Shown here piece by piece: positions 39,892-49,355 of a DNA stretch of 64,000 bases. Within the stretch, counting starts at the first letter, position 1; each line of letters begins with the position of its first letter. The stretch is from positions 186,001 through 250,000 of the forward strand of contig NZ_JAFKIP010000005.1 in the NCBI RefSeq assembly GCF_017305435.1, given 5' to 3'. Made by a program: the position numbers and the translations under genes. The notes beneath the pieces are model-generated. The model had not been told where the DNA came from. It saw only the letters and a list, made by a program, of their open reading frames with translations, and ran no database searches. This DNA is from Microbacterium sp. (GTDB lineage Bacteria; Actinomycetota; Actinomycetes; Actinomycetales; Microbacteriaceae).

Positions 39892-39956
39892 AAAGCAGGG
39901 CCGATCGCCTCGTACGAGGCGTGAGTGCCTCACGAGGCCCGATCGGCCCTGCTTTT
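39892..39956. terminator. Strong bidirectional terminator after ohr
   Basis: AAAGCAGGGCCGATCG (39892-39907) pairs perfectly with CGATCGGCCCTGCTTT (39940-39955). Inner stem CCTCGTACGAGG and TGAGTGCCTCA lie in the loop, and TTTT follows on the plus strand. It closes the ohrR-ohr operon. Confidence 0.88.
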
Positions 39957-40063
39957 GCAGCGGCTGCCGCCGCCAGACCCGCCGCGCTGCTGCGACCGTG
40001 CTGCGCGCCGGCCCCGCCGCCCCGCCGACAGGCACGCGTCCGCCCGGCTGAAGACCGCGGGCG

Positions 40064-40069
40064 TACCCT
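40064..40069 (+). promoter_or_regulatory. Leaderless -10 box of menC
   Basis: TACCCT ends 6 bases before the ATG at 40076. Confidence 0.45.
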
Positions 40070-40075
40070 GACCAC

Positions 40076-41209
40076 ATGCCGATCACCCGCCCCGCCGCGC
40101 CGGTAGCCCTCGAGGCGGTGGAGCTGCGGGTGCTGCACCTGCCGCTCGTCTCGCCCTTCACGACCTCGTTCGGCACCGAGTCCGTGCGCGAGGTCATCGT
40201 CGTGCGCGCCCGCACGGCGGGCGGCGACGGGTGGGGCGAGATCGTGACGCAGGCGGCGCCGCTGTACTCGAGCGAGTACACGCGGGGCGCGTGGGATGTC
40301 GCGCAGCGCTGGCTCGTCCCGGCGCTGCTCGACGCGCGCACCCTGCGCCCCGAGGACGTCGCGACGACGCTCGAGCCGTTCGTCGGCCACCGCATGGTCA
40401 AGGCGGGGCTCGAGCTGGCCGTCCTCGACGCGGCGCTCCGCGCCGAGGGGCGCCCGCTCGGCGCCTACCTCGGCGCGACGGTCGATCGCATCCCGAGCGG
40501 GGTGTCCGTCGGCATCCAGCAGAGTCCCACCGCTCTCGTCGACGCCGTCTCCGGCTACCTCGATCAGGGCTATGTGCGGATCAAGATCAAGATCAAGCCC
40601 GGGCGCGACATCGCCGAGACCGCCGCGGTGCGGGACGCGTTCGGCGCCATTCCCCTGCAGGTCGACGCGAACTCCGCCTATACGCTCGCCGATGCCGACG
40701 TGCTGGCCGAGCTCGACCGGTTCGACCTGCTGCTGATCGAGCAGCCGCTCCAAGAGGACGACCTGGTCGATCACGCGGCCCTCGCCGCGCGCCTGGGCAC
40801 CCCGATCTGCCTGGACGAGTCGATCACGTCGCGGAAAGCCGCCGCGGACGCGCTGGCGCTCGGCGCGGCATCCGTCATCAACATCAAAGCCGGCCGCGTC
40901 GGTGGCTATCTCGAGGCCGTGCGCATCCACGACCTGTGCCGGGATGCCGGGGTGCCGGTCTGGTGCGGCGGGATGCTCGAGACGGGCATCGGCCGCGCGG
41001 CGAACGCCGCCCTCGCCGCCCTGCCGGGGTTCACGCTGCCGGGCGACGTCTCGGCATCCGACCGGTTCTACCATCGCGACATCGTGACCGACCCGATCGT
41101 GCTCGAGGACGGGCATGTCCGGGTGCCGACGGGCCCGGGTCTCGGTGTCGAGATCGATCCTGTCGCCCTCGAGGATGTCACCGTCGACCGGGTCGAACTG
41201 CGGCGGTGA
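40076..41209 (+). CDS. menC: o-Succinylbenzoate synthase / N-acylamino acid racemase family
   Basis: The 377-residue enolase-superfamily protein has the catalytic lysines in RIKIKIKPG (KxK near residue 163) and the metal ligands in QVDANSAYT, LIEQPLQEDD and CLDESITS. The second-half catalytic Lys lies in INIKAGRVGG. This set fits MenC, which dehydrates SHCHC to o-succinylbenzoate for menaquinone; the same fold also racemises N-acylamino acids, so promiscuity is possible. No other men genes lie nearby. It follows a terminator and has its own leaderless promoter. Confidence 0.85.
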   Translation: MPITRPAAPVALEAVELRVLHLPLVSPFTTSFGTESVREVIVVRARTAGGDGWGEIVTQAAPLYSSEYTRGAWDVAQRWLVPALLDARTLRPEDVATTLEPFVGHRMVKAGLELAVLDAALRAEGRPLGAYLGATVDRIPSGVSVGIQQSPTALVDAVSGYLDQGYVRIKIKIKPGRDIAETAAVRDAFGAIPLQVDANSAYTLADADVLAELDRFDLLLIEQPLQEDDLVDHAALAARLGTPICLDESITSRKAAADALALGAASVINIKAGRVGGYLEAVRIHDLCRDAGVPVWCGGMLETGIGRAANAALAALPGFTLPGDVSASDRFYHRDIVTDPIVLEDGHVRVPTGPGLGVEIDPVALEDVTVDRVELRR

Positions 41210-41216
41210 GCGCGCC

Positions 41217-42188
41217 GTGGCGTTCGGTATTCAGTCTCCGCGGTGTCGCGCCGGCGGAAAGGCCCGGATATCGGGCCATCCACCGCGCGGGAGACTGAAT
41301 ACGGTACGCGCCGCCGCGCTCACGGTGGCGCTGATCCTCGCCCCCTCCCTCACCGGATGCGCAGCCGGGGCGCCCGCTCCCGCACCGACATCGGACGCCG
41401 GGGACCTCCCGCCGGGGGTCACGGTCGCGCTCACGCAGCAGCGGTCCGACGTCGCGGCGCGGCAGGCCGAGGTGCAGATCCACAACGGCACCGGCTCGCC
41501 GCTGCGCATCGGCGACGTGCAGCTGATCGACCCGCGCTTCGCGCACCCGGCGACTCGCGTCGTCGACCGGACGTCGACGCTCGCGCCCGACGCGACGGTC
41601 AACATCCGTGTCCAGCTGCCCGAGGCGGCCTGCGGTGCCGGCGACGACGCGGCGTCGACCGTGACGTTCGCCTACGAGAACGACGAGAACGACGGGAGTG
41701 ACGGGCGGTCGGGCTCCGCCACGGCGGCCGCCGGCGAGCTCTTCCCGTTCCTCGCGGAACTCCACCGCCGTGACTGCGTCGCGCAGGCGGTGGATGCCGC
41801 GGCATCCGTGACGTTCGGCGACTTCACCCCCGCGGCGGCCGGGTCGCCGGCGACACTCGATCTCGCGATCGTCCCGACGCCGGGCGCCGACATGGACGTC
41901 GTACTCATCGGCATCCGCGAGACGAACCTGCTGACGTTCGCGGGGCTCGAGGACGGCGCGCTCCCGCTCGCCCTCGAGATCGCGAGCGGCGACGACGCGA
42001 CCAAGGCGATCCCGCTGCCGCTCCTGCCGTCGCGCTGCGATCCGCATGCCGTCCAGGAGGACAAGCGCGGGACGGTCTTCGCCGTCGACGTCACCGTCGA
42101 CGGCGAGCCCGGTCAGTTCCTCCTCGCCGCCCCACCCGACCTGCGCGGGCGGCTGCTCACGTGGGTCACGCAGTGGTGCGGCGGGTGA
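41217..42188 (+). CDS. Predicted lipoprotein, start uncertain
   Basis: The product of about 323 residues has a signal-like helix (VRAAALTVALILAPS) ending in the lipobox LTGC, then an Ala/Pro linker and a beta-rich body with two parts (RQAEVQIHNGTGSPLRIGD and ADMDVVLIGIRETNLLTF). It has no recognised domain. The start is unclear. The GTG at 41217 is the nearest usual start, but it places the inverted repeat 41227-41302 inside the coding region and gives an unusually long 30-residue n-region. A CTG at 41295 would give a normal signal peptide. It is a surface lipoprotein of unknown role. Confidence 0.65.
   Translation: MAFGIQSPRCRAGGKARISGHPPRGRLNTVRAAALTVALILAPSLTGCAAGAPAPAPTSDAGDLPPGVTVALTQQRSDVAARQAEVQIHNGTGSPLRIGDVQLIDPRFAHPATRVVDRTSTLAPDATVNIRVQLPEAACGAGDDAASTVTFAYENDENDGSDGRSGSATAAAGELFPFLAELHRRDCVAQAVDAAASVTFGDFTPAAAGSPATLDLAIVPTPGADMDVVLIGIRETNLLTFAGLEDGALPLALEIASGDDATKAIPLPLLPSRCDPHAVQEDKRGTVFAVDVTVDGEPGQFLLAAPPDLRGRLLTWVTQWCGG
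41227..41302. repeat. Long inverted repeat with inner palindrome
   Basis: GTATTCAGTCTCCGCG (41227-41242) is inverted as CGCGGGAGACTGAATAC (41286-41302) with one extra base. A central hairpin, GGCCCG-GATAT-CGGGCC, lies at 41261-41277. The element separates menC from the signal peptide of the lipoprotein and could be a mobile palindromic unit or a regulatory hairpin. Confidence 0.75.
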
Positions 42189-42191
42189 TGC

Positions 42192-43595
42192 TCAGGCGGT
42201 CGGCTCAGACCCTGCTGCAGGCCCAGCCCCGGCCGTCACCCCGTCGCCGGCCTGCTGCTGCAGGCCCTGCGCCACGCCGCGGCCGGTCGCCTGGCCCTGG
42301 ATCACCTGGCGCAGGTCGATGCCCGTCGCCGCCTCGATCGCGTCGAACGAGGCGCGCATGCTGGATGCCGACTCGGTGGCGATGTGCGACGACGCGCCCT
42401 CCCCGCCGAGGACCGTGATCGAGCCGACCTTGTCGAACCCGCGGGCGAACTCGGTCATCATCGGCACGAGGGCCTCGAGAGCGCGCTGCGCGAGGAGCGC
42501 CTCCTGGTTCTTCGACAGCGCCTCGGCCTCGGCCTCGATCGCCGCGGCGCGCGCCTCACCCACGAGTCGCACCGCGTCGGCCTCGGCCTGTGCGCGCAGG
42601 CGCGTCGCCTCGGCCTCCTGGGCGGCGATCTGGGCGCGCGCCTCGGCCGCCTTGACCTCGCCGTAGGCCGCGGCATCCGCCGAGCGCTGACGCTCGTACA
42701 GCGAGGCGTCGGCGACCTTCTTGATGTCGGCGTCGAGCTGGGCCTGCTTGTTCTCGGCACCCTGCAGGAGCACCGCCTGCTCGCGCTCGGCGCGGGCGAG
42801 GGCCTCGGCCTGCTCGGCCTCCGCGCGCGCCCGGCCGACCTCGGCGGCCGCGGCGGCGGAGTTCTTGTCGAACGCGGTCTGCTCGACGAGGTTCGCCTCG
42901 TCGGTCGCGATCTGGCGCGCACGCACCTCGCGCGCGGCGTTGATGCGGGCGACCTCGGCCTCCCGGCGCACCCGCTCGACCTCGGTCGCGCCGAGGGCGT
43001 CGATGTAGCCGTTCTTGTCGGTCACGCCCTGGATCTGGAACGAGTCGAGGATGAGTCCCTGCGCGAGCAGATCGCTCTTGATGCCCTCGGCGATCTGGTC
43101 GCTGAGCTTCTGCCGATCCTTCATGAGCTGCTCGACCGTCAGCGTCGCGACGACGCCGCGCAGCGCGCCCTCGAGCTGCTCGGTCGTGAACTGCTCGATC
43201 GCGCCGTCCTGGCTGAGGAAGCGCTCGGCGGCGCGACGCACGAACTCGGGATCGGAGCCGATCTTCACGAGCGCGACGCCCGACACGTTCACGGTGACGC
43301 CGTTGGATGCCTGGGCCGTCGGCTCCATCTTGATCTGCCGCGCGCGCAGCGAGATCATCTCGGCGCGCTGCGTGAGCGGGTTGACGAGCGCCCCGCCGCC
43401 GGTGATGACCGAGATGCGCGAGGACTCGCCGGACGCGTTCTTCTGGCTCTTGCCGACCACGACGAGTGCCTGGTCGGCCTTCGCGACCTTGTACCAGGCC
43501 CGCACCATGATGAGCAGGAAGACGATGAGGATGATGGCGGCGACCACGGCGATCGAGACGATCACCAGGGCACCTCCGGTGGCGAGGATGTCCAC
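42192..43595 (-). CDS. Flotillin/SPFH-domain membrane protein
   Basis: The 467-residue protein has one N-terminal helix (GALVIVSIAVVAAIILIVFLL type), an SPFH domain (about residues 40-200, with SVITGGGALVNPLTQRAEMI) and a long Ala/Glu-rich coiled coil (about 210-370) with repeated EAEA and ARAEAEQAEALARAE. This is the flotillin layout. Flotillins scaffold membrane microdomains and bind other membrane proteins. AAGGAG precedes the GTG. It is read convergent to the lipoprotein gene with 3 bases between the stops. Confidence 0.9.
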   Translation of the reverse strand: MDILATGGALVIVSIAVVAAIILIVFLLIMVRAWYKVAKADQALVVVGKSQKNASGESSRISVITGGGALVNPLTQRAEMISLRARQIKMEPTAQASNGVTVNVSGVALVKIGSDPEFVRRAAERFLSQDGAIEQFTTEQLEGALRGVVATLTVEQLMKDRQKLSDQIAEGIKSDLLAQGLILDSFQIQGVTDKNGYIDALGATEVERVRREAEVARINAAREVRARQIATDEANLVEQTAFDKNSAAAAAEVGRARAEAEQAEALARAEREQAVLLQGAENKQAQLDADIKKVADASLYERQRSADAAAYGEVKAAEARAQIAAQEAEATRLRAQAEADAVRLVGEARAAAIEAEAEALSKNQEALLAQRALEALVPMMTEFARGFDKVGSITVLGGEGASSHIATESASSMRASFDAIEAATGIDLRQVIQGQATGRGVAQGLQQQAGDGVTAGAGPAAGSEPTA

Positions 43596-43693
43596 GGCAC
43601 TCCTTGTTCGAGGGTTCGTCGGTGGTCCTTCGACCGTATCGGGTCGCGCCCGGAGTGCGCCTCCGTCCTTCGGGGGAGATCGCGTCGGACCCC

Positions 43694-43699
43694 TAGGCT
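43694..43699 (+). promoter_or_regulatory. Leaderless -10 box of the DUF4870 gene
   Basis: TAGGCT ends 6 bases before the ATG at 43706. Confidence 0.5.
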
Positions 43700-43705
43700 G
43701 GGATC

Positions 43706-44077
43706 ATGACGACCCCTCCGCAGCAGCCGCCGTTCCCGCAGCCGGTCCAGCCGATGAACCCGTCGGACGAGAAGCTGTGGGCGACGCTCGTCCACATCGG
43801 CGGGATCTTCATCGGATTCTGGTCGGCGCTGATCGGCTACCTCGTCCTCAAGGACCGCGGCCCGTTCGTCCGTGCGCACACCGCGACGGCGCTGAACTTC
43901 CAGCTGACCCTCCTGATCGCCGAGATCGTCGGATGGGTCCTCTCGATCATCCTCATCGGCTTCGTGATCATCGGCGTCGTCTACGTCGCGCGGATCGTCT
44001 TCTCGATCCTCGCCGCGATCGCGGCGAACAAGGGGGAGTGGTACAGCTACCCGCTGAGCATCCGCTTCGTCAGCTGA
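43706..44077 (+). CDS. DUF4870-type membrane protein
   Basis: The 123-residue protein has a Pro/Gln-rich N-terminus followed by [14 protein letters not shown] and [14 protein letters not shown], matching the DUF4870 (Tic20-like) membrane domain with three to four helices. Function unknown. It is divergent from the flotillin gene, and its 3' end overlaps the end of the DUF5996 gene by eight bases. Confidence 0.8.
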   Translation: MTTPPQQPPFPQPVQPMNPSDEKLWATLVHIGGIFIGFWSALIGYLVLKDRGPFVRAHTATALNFQLTLLIAEIVGWVLSIILIGFVIIGVVYVARIVFSILAAIAANKGEWYSYPLSIRFVS

Positions 44078-44975
44078 CCCCGGCATCCGTCGCCTGCGGC
44101 CACCCGCCCGTCTCCGCGCCGGCGCGGGCGGTGGCCCGCAGGAAGGCCAGCAGCAGCGCGTCCGGGTCGGCGGATTCGCGCACCGCGCGGTACGGCAGGA
44201 CGAACTCGCCGAGCGAGGTGTCGAAGGACGCCCCGGGGACGCCGAGGTCGCGTTCGCGGAACCCCGGCGGCTCGGGATAGGTGTACGAGTAGAACGCGCC
44301 CTCCGCGGCGCCGCCGGGCCAGTAGCCGGCGCTCGAGACCTCGGCGTCGTACGCCTCGTACATGACCCAGTCGGGGCAGTTCGGCACGCCGCCGGGGTGC
44401 TGCGGGGCCGGTCGCCCGCTGAAGCGGGAGGTGGCGAGATCGAACGCGCCCCAGAAGAAGTGCACGGGGCTCGCTTTGCCGTCCCATTCGCCGCGGAACA
44501 CCGACAGGACGCGCACGGCGGCCACGAGCGACAGCCAGAACCGGTGGACGGCGTCGGCGTCGTACGACGCGTGCGTCTCGTCGTCGGGGAAGGGGATCGC
44601 GTCCGCGATCTCGACCGGCATCGGGTGGATGCGCGCCGGCACGTCGAGGTCGGCGAGCACGCTCACGAACTCGCGGAAGAAGTCGGCGACGGATCGGGGC
44701 CGCAGGGCGATCGTCCTGCGCGCCCCGTCGGTGCGCTCGAAGACGAGGTCGTGCGCGAAGAAGTCGAACCGCACCTCCAGGCCGTGCGCGCCGCACGGCA
44801 TGAGAGATGTCGTGAGGCCCCGGGCATCCACGTACAGCGGCACGTTCCACCAGTGGTTGACCCGCGGGGTCAGCTCGAGACGGAGCTTGCCGACCATCTG
44901 CGTCCACAGGTGCAGCGTGTCGCGGGTGTCCTGCCAATCGGCGACCGGCAGCGCCGGCCATCTCGTCTCGTCCAT
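44070..44975 (-). CDS. DUF5996-family protein
   Basis: The 301-residue soluble protein starts [20 protein letters not shown] and contains [20 protein letters not shown] and [18 protein letters not shown] with many His, Trp and Asp residues. This matches the widespread DUF5996 family, whose function is unknown. GGTGAGGAG precedes the ATG. It stands alone between the DUF4870 gene and glyS. Confidence 0.8.
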   Translation of the reverse strand: MDETRWPALPVADWQDTRDTLHLWTQMVGKLRLELTPRVNHWWNVPLYVDARGLTTSLMPCGAHGLEVRFDFFAHDLVFERTDGARRTIALRPRSVADFFREFVSVLADLDVPARIHPMPVEIADAIPFPDDETHASYDADAVHRFWLSLVAAVRVLSVFRGEWDGKASPVHFFWGAFDLATSRFSGRPAPQHPGGVPNCPDWVMYEAYDAEVSSAGYWPGGAAEGAFYSYTYPEPPGFRERDLGVPGASFDTSLGEFVLPYRAVRESADPDALLLAFLRATARAGAETGGWPQATDAGVS

Positions 44976-45149
44976 CTCCTCACCCTGCCAGGGTCGGCGC
45001 TCCGACGGCAGGGGTCGCGCCGGCGGCCGGGGCCGCGCCGGCGGGCGCCCGCGGCGCGGCGGCTAGACTTGGCGGATGCCGGGCGCACGCCCGTGACCGC
45101 GGCATCCGTTCTTCATCGCTCTCGCGAAACCGACCATTTGGAGCCACCT

Positions 45150-46538
45150 GTGGCCGAGCAGTCCCGTCTCGACAAAGTCATCGCACTCGCCCGTCACCGC
45201 GGGTTCGTGTTCCAAGCGGGTGAGATCTACGGCGGATCGCGGTCGGCGTGGGACTACGGCCCCCTCGGCACGGAGCTCAAGGAGAACATCCGCCGGCAGT
45301 GGTGGCAGACGTTCGTGCGCGGCCGCGCCGACATGGTGGGCCTCGACTCGTCGATCATCCTGCCTAAGCGCGTGTGGGAGGCATCCGGTCACGTTGCGAC
45401 GTTCACCGACCCCCTCGTGGAGTGCTTGAGCTGCCACAAGCGCTTCCGTGCCGACAACCTCATCGAGGACTTCGAGGCGCGCAAGGGCCGGAAGGCCGAG
45501 AACGGCCTGGCCGACATCCCGTGCCCGAACTGCGGCACGAAGGGGCAGTACACCGAGCCGAAGGCGTTCTCCGGTCTCGTCAAGACCTATCTCGGCGTTG
45601 TGGACGACGAGTCCGGCCTGTACTTCCTCCGTCCCGAGACGGCGCAGGGCATCTTCGTGAACTTCGCGAACGTCCTCACGGCGTCGCGCAAGAAGCCGCC
45701 GTTCGGCATCGGTCAGGTCGGCAAGGCGTTCCGCAACGAGATCACGCCCGGCAACTTCATCTTCCGCACGCGCGAGTTCGAGCAGATGGAGATCGAGTTC
45801 TTCACGCCACCGGCCGAGGCGCAGGAGTGGTTCGAGCACTGGGTGTCGGCCTGCTGGGAGTGGTTCATCGACCTCGGCATCGACCCCGAGAACATGCGCC
45901 AGTTCGACGTGCCGAAGGAGGACCGCGCGCACTATTCGGCCGGCACGATCGACGTCGAGTACCGCTTCGGCTTCCCCGGCAAGGAGTGGGGCGAGCTCAT
46001 GGGCGTCGCCAACCGCACCGACTACGACCTGAACTCGCACATCGAGGCATCCGGTCAGAAGCTGCAGTACTTCGACCAGGCATCCGGAACGACGTATGTG
46101 CCGTACGTCATCGAACCGTCCTTCGGCCTCACCCGCTCGATGATGGCGTTCCTCGTCGACGCGTACCGCGAGGAGGAGGTGCCGAACGCGAAGGGCGGCA
46201 CCGACACGCGCACCGTGCTTCGCCTTGACCCGCGCCTCGCGCCGGTCAAGGTCGCCGTGCTGCCCCTGTCGCGCAACGAGAACCTGTCGCCGCTCGCGCG
46301 TCAGGTGGCCGACGACCTGCGCGCGCAGGGCTGGAACGTCGACTTCGACGACGCCGGCGCGATCGGCCGCCGCTACCGCCGCCAGGACGAGATCGGCACG
46401 CCGTTCTGCGTCACGGTCGACTTCGACTCGCTCGAGGATGCCGCCGTCACCGTCCGTGACCGCGACACGATGGGCCAGGAGCGGATCGCGCTGGACGGGC
46501 TCGTCGCCTACCTCGGCGAGCGGCTGCGCGGCGCCTGA
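45150..46538 (+). CDS. glyS: Glycyl-tRNA synthetase (alpha2 type)
   Basis: The 462-residue class II synthetase has an N-terminal [19 protein letters not shown], a zinc-type Cys cluster (ECLSCHKRF and CPNCGTKG), motif 2 [15 protein letters not shown], and a C-terminal anticodon-binding domain ([20 protein letters not shown]). This is the single-chain form. The GTG start has TTGGAG about 8 bases upstream. A TAGACT box at 45064-45069 would give a leader of about 80 bases, in contrast to the many leaderless genes in the window. Confidence 0.95.
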   Translation: MAEQSRLDKVIALARHRGFVFQAGEIYGGSRSAWDYGPLGTELKENIRRQWWQTFVRGRADMVGLDSSIILPKRVWEASGHVATFTDPLVECLSCHKRFRADNLIEDFEARKGRKAENGLADIPCPNCGTKGQYTEPKAFSGLVKTYLGVVDDESGLYFLRPETAQGIFVNFANVLTASRKKPPFGIGQVGKAFRNEITPGNFIFRTREFEQMEIEFFTPPAEAQEWFEHWVSACWEWFIDLGIDPENMRQFDVPKEDRAHYSAGTIDVEYRFGFPGKEWGELMGVANRTDYDLNSHIEASGQKLQYFDQASGTTYVPYVIEPSFGLTRSMMAFLVDAYREEEVPNAKGGTDTRTVLRLDPRLAPVKVAVLPLSRNENLSPLARQVADDLRAQGWNVDFDDAGAIGRRYRRQDEIGTPFCVTVDFDSLEDAAVTVRDRDTMGQERIALDGLVAYLGERLRGA

Positions 46539-46548
46539 CCCCCGCCGC

Positions 46549-46660
46549 GTCCCACTTGGGGCGGGGCGTGTCCCACTTGGGGTGGAGCAAGTCCCACTTG
46601 GGGTGGAGCATGTCCCAGAAGTGGCTGTCCTGAGAGCTCAGAAACAGCCATATGTGGGAC
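46549..46660. repeat. 21-base-periodic GTCCCACTT array ending in a hairpin (copy 2)
   Basis: GTCCCA units start at 46549, 46570, 46591 and 46612, exactly 21 bases apart; the first three share GTCCCACTTGGGG. The last unit (46612-46628) is the left arm of a hairpin with right arm 46644-46660 (14 of 17 positions pair) and a 15-base loop. The arm and loop sizes equal those of the element at 19108-19198. It lies between convergent glyS and the HhH-GPD gene. Confidence 0.87.
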
Positions 46661-46755
46661 AAGGGTGAGGATGCCGCGGGCTCAGCCTGCGCCGTGGGTC
46701 CGGCCGCGCGCGGCAGACGCGGCAGCGCGCCGTGGGCCCAGCCGCGCGCCGGGAT

Positions 46756-47340
46756 TCAGGCCTTGGCGGCGGCCTTCGCGGCGCGCTTGAACTCGCGCAC
46801 CTTGGCGAGCGATTCCGGCGAGACGATGTCGGCGACCGAGCGGAACGACCCCTCCTCACCGTACGGGGCGGATGCCTCGCGCCAGCCCGCGCCCGTGAAC
46901 CCGTACTGCTTGCCCAGCAGCGCGAGGAAGATCTTCGCCTTCTGATCGCCGAAGCCGGGCAGCGCCTTGAGCCGCTTGAGCACGGTGGCGCCGTCCGGCG
47001 AACCCTGAGTCCCCGGAGCACCCCGAGTCCACAGCGCCGAGGCGTCGCCGCCCCAGTCGTCGACGAGCGCCTGGCACAGCGACTGCACGCGCCCGGCCAT
47101 CGACCCCGGATAGCGGTGCACGGCGGGCGTCTCCTTGAAGACGGATGCCAGGTCGTCCGGCCCGTACGCCGCGAGCGACGCGGCATCCATCGATCCCGTG
47201 CGCTGCTCGATCTTGAGCGGCCCCGAGAAGGCTGTCTCCATCGCGACCTGCTGATCGAGGAGCATGCCGATCAGCAGCGCCAGCGGGTTCTCGGTGAGCA
47301 GCGCGTCGGCGGCGTCGTCGTCGGTGATGTGGAGGGCCAT
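46756..47340 (-). CDS. HhH-GPD-type base excision DNA repair protein
   Basis: The protein of about 194 residues has PLALLIGMLLDQQVAMETAFSG at the N-terminus and a helix-hairpin-helix LKALPGFGDQKAKIFLALL near residue 130. This is the small actinobacterial HhH-GPD repair family, whose lesion specificity is not established. The catalytic Lys/Asp of classical glycosylases is not clearly present. The ATG at 47340 has CACGAT 7 bases upstream; another ATG lies three codons earlier (47349). The C-terminus is Ala/Lys-rich. Confidence 0.8.
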   Translation of the reverse strand: MALHITDDDAADALLTENPLALLIGMLLDQQVAMETAFSGPLKIEQRTGSMDAASLAAYGPDDLASVFKETPAVHRYPGSMAGRVQSLCQALVDDWGGDASALWTRGAPGTQGSPDGATVLKRLKALPGFGDQKAKIFLALLGKQYGFTGAGWREASAPYGEEGSFRSVADIVSPESLAKVREFKRAAKAAAKA

Positions 47341-47390
47341 GGCATCCATCGTGCCATCCGGGACGATGCGGTGACAGTGCGCTGACAGCG

Positions 47391-47452
47391 CCCGCCGGTC
47401 GGCGGCAGCGGTGTGACAGCACCCGCCGGTCGGCGGCAGCGGTGTGACAGCA
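47391..47452 (+). repeat. 31-base tandem repeat upstream of the DrrAB-type exporter
   Basis: Two perfect 31-base copies (47391-47421 and 47422-47452) start CCCGCCGGTCGGCGGCAG and end GTGTGACAGCA. Related TGACAG words also occur at 47372 and 47383. The region is the divergent promoter space of the HhH-GPD and exporter genes, so the copies could be operator sites. Confidence 0.85.
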
Positions 47453-47474
47453 CCCGCGGCGCACAGTGGACGCC

Positions 47475-48476
47475 ATGACCACCTCCTTCTCCGATCGCAC
47501 CCTCGCGGTGCGTGCCGAGGGTCTCGTGAAGACCTTCGGCGACAACCGAGCGGTGGACGGCGTCGACCTGCGGGTCCAGGCCGGCACCGTCTACGGCGTG
47601 CTGGGCCCCAACGGCGCCGGCAAGACCACGACCATCAACATGCTCGCGACGCTCCTGCGCCCCGACGGCGGCCGTGCCGAGGTCTTCGGCCACGACGTCG
47701 TCCGCGAACCGAACATCGTCCGCCAGCTCATCGGCGTCACCGGCCAGTTCGCGTCGGTCGACGAGACGCTGTCGGCGACCGAGAACCTCGTCATCTTCGG
47801 CCGCCTCCTCGGGCTCTCCCGGCAGGATGCCAAGGCGAAGGCGGCCCTGCTGCTCGAGCAGTTCGGCCTCATCGAGGCGGCGCGCCGGCCGCTGAAGAAG
47901 TTCTCCGGCGGGATGCGGCGGCGGCTCGACCTCGCGGCATCCCTCATCGCCCAGCCTCCGCTCATCTTCCTCGACGAGCCCACGACGGGCCTCGATCCGC
48001 GTACGCGCGGCCAGATGTGGGACACGATCCGCGCGCTCGTCGCGAACGGGTCGACCGTCCTGCTGACGACGCAGTACCTCGACGAGGCCGACCAGCTCGC
48101 CGACCGCATCGCGGTCATCGACCGCGGTCGCGTCGTCGCGGAAGGCACGGCGGACGACCTCAAGGCATCCGTCGGCACCTCGTCGCTGATCCTGCGTCTC
48201 GCCGACGCCGGCGACACCACCGGCACGCTGCTCGCGATCGAGCGGGTGCTCGGCGTCCGCGGCACCGTCTCGCCCGAGGCGACCCGCGTCACGGCGCCCA
48301 TGGCCGACGCCGACCGTGTCGCCGACCTGCTGATCACCCTCCGCGAGGAGGGCATCCACCTCACCGAGATGAGCGTGCAGAAGCCGACGCTCGACGAGGT
48401 GTTCCTCACCATCACCGGCCACGACGCGACCGACCAGGCCGACGCGGCACCCGCCTCCGAGGAGGTTCCGGCATGA
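47475..48476 (+). CDS. Daunorubicin-resistance-type ABC ATPase (DrrA-like)
   Basis: The 333-residue protein has Walker A GPNGAGKTTT near residue 45, signature KFSGGMRRRLDLA near 140, and Walker B IFLDEPTTGLDPRTR near 163. The C-terminal domain ends in EMSVQKPTLDEVFLTITG, typical of the DrrA/NodI exporters. It powers drug or lipid export with the permease encoded next, whose ATG overlaps its stop. CACAGT lies 7 bases before the ATG. Tandem repeats in the promoter region suggest local control. Confidence 0.9.
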   Translation: MTTSFSDRTLAVRAEGLVKTFGDNRAVDGVDLRVQAGTVYGVLGPNGAGKTTTINMLATLLRPDGGRAEVFGHDVVREPNIVRQLIGVTGQFASVDETLSATENLVIFGRLLGLSRQDAKAKAALLLEQFGLIEAARRPLKKFSGGMRRRLDLAASLIAQPPLIFLDEPTTGLDPRTRGQMWDTIRALVANGSTVLLTTQYLDEADQLADRIAVIDRGRVVAEGTADDLKASVGTSSLILRLADAGDTTGTLLAIERVLGVRGTVSPEATRVTAPMADADRVADLLITLREEGIHLTEMSVQKPTLDEVFLTITGHDATDQADAAPASEEVPA

Positions 48477-49303
48477 CCATGATCACCGCCACACCCACGC
48501 GCATCACCCCGCCGTCCGAGCGTCAGCTGACGCGTCGCACGAGCGTGAGCCAGACGATCCAGAACACCTTCACGATGGCCTACCGGGGTCTCGTGAAGAT
48601 CCGGCGGACGCCAGAGCAGCTCGTCGACGTCACGGTGCAGCCCATCATCTTCACCCTGATGTTCGCGTACATCTTCGGCGGCGCGATCGCCGGTGACGTG
48701 CAGAGCTACCTGCCGGCGCTCATCCCCGGCATCCTCGTCCAGACCGTCATCACGACCTCGGTCGTGACCGGCACGCAACTGCGCGAGGACATGGACAAAG
48801 GGGTGTTCGACCGGTTCCGCTCGCTCCCGATCGCGCGCATCGCGCCGCTGTCCGGGGCGCTCCTGGCCGACACCCTCCGGTACGCGATCGCCACGACCCT
48901 GACGTTCGTGATGGGCTTCCTCATGGGGTACCGTCCCGCGGGCGGCATCGGACACGTCATCGTGGCCGGGCTCCTCGTCATCGCCTCGGCGTGGGCGATC
49001 AGCTGGATCTTCGCGTTCTTCGGCGTGATCGCCCGCACCGCCTCGAGCGTGCAGGGCATCTCGATGCTCGTGCTGTTCCCGCTGACCTTCCTCTCGAACG
49101 CCTACGTCCCGGTCGACTCGCTGCCGGACTGGCTGGCGTGGTTCGCGAACGTCAACCCGATCTCGCACCTCGTCACCGCGGTGCGAGAGCTCGCCAACAA
49201 CGGAGTGTTCGGGGTGGATGCCTGGACATCGATCCTCGGCGCCGTCGTCATCGTCGCGGTGTTCGCCCCCCTCACCGTCCGGGCGTACATGCGGAAGGCC
49301 TAG
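48473..49303 (+). CDS. ABC-2 type permease (DrrB-like)
   Basis: The 276-residue protein has a cytoplasmic N-terminus with MAYRGLVKIRRTPEQLVDVT, then six helices, and the ABC-2 motif region PLTFLSNAYVPVDSLPDW followed by NPISHLVTAVREL. It forms the membrane half of the exporter with the upstream ATPase (ATGA overlap). It converges with the SARP-type regulator gene. Confidence 0.9.
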   Translation: MTMITATPTRITPPSERQLTRRTSVSQTIQNTFTMAYRGLVKIRRTPEQLVDVTVQPIIFTLMFAYIFGGAIAGDVQSYLPALIPGILVQTVITTSVVTGTQLREDMDKGVFDRFRSLPIARIAPLSGALLADTLRYAIATTLTFVMGFLMGYRPAGGIGHVIVAGLLVIASAWAISWIFAFFGVIARTASSVQGISMLVLFPLTFLSNAYVPVDSLPDWLAWFANVNPISHLVTAVRELANNGVFGVDAWTSILGAVVIVAVFAPLTVRAYMRKA

Positions 49304-49355
49304 GGCACGGACGGTCCAGGGCGCGGAAGGCCCAGGGAGGGGGCACGTCCCCCGA

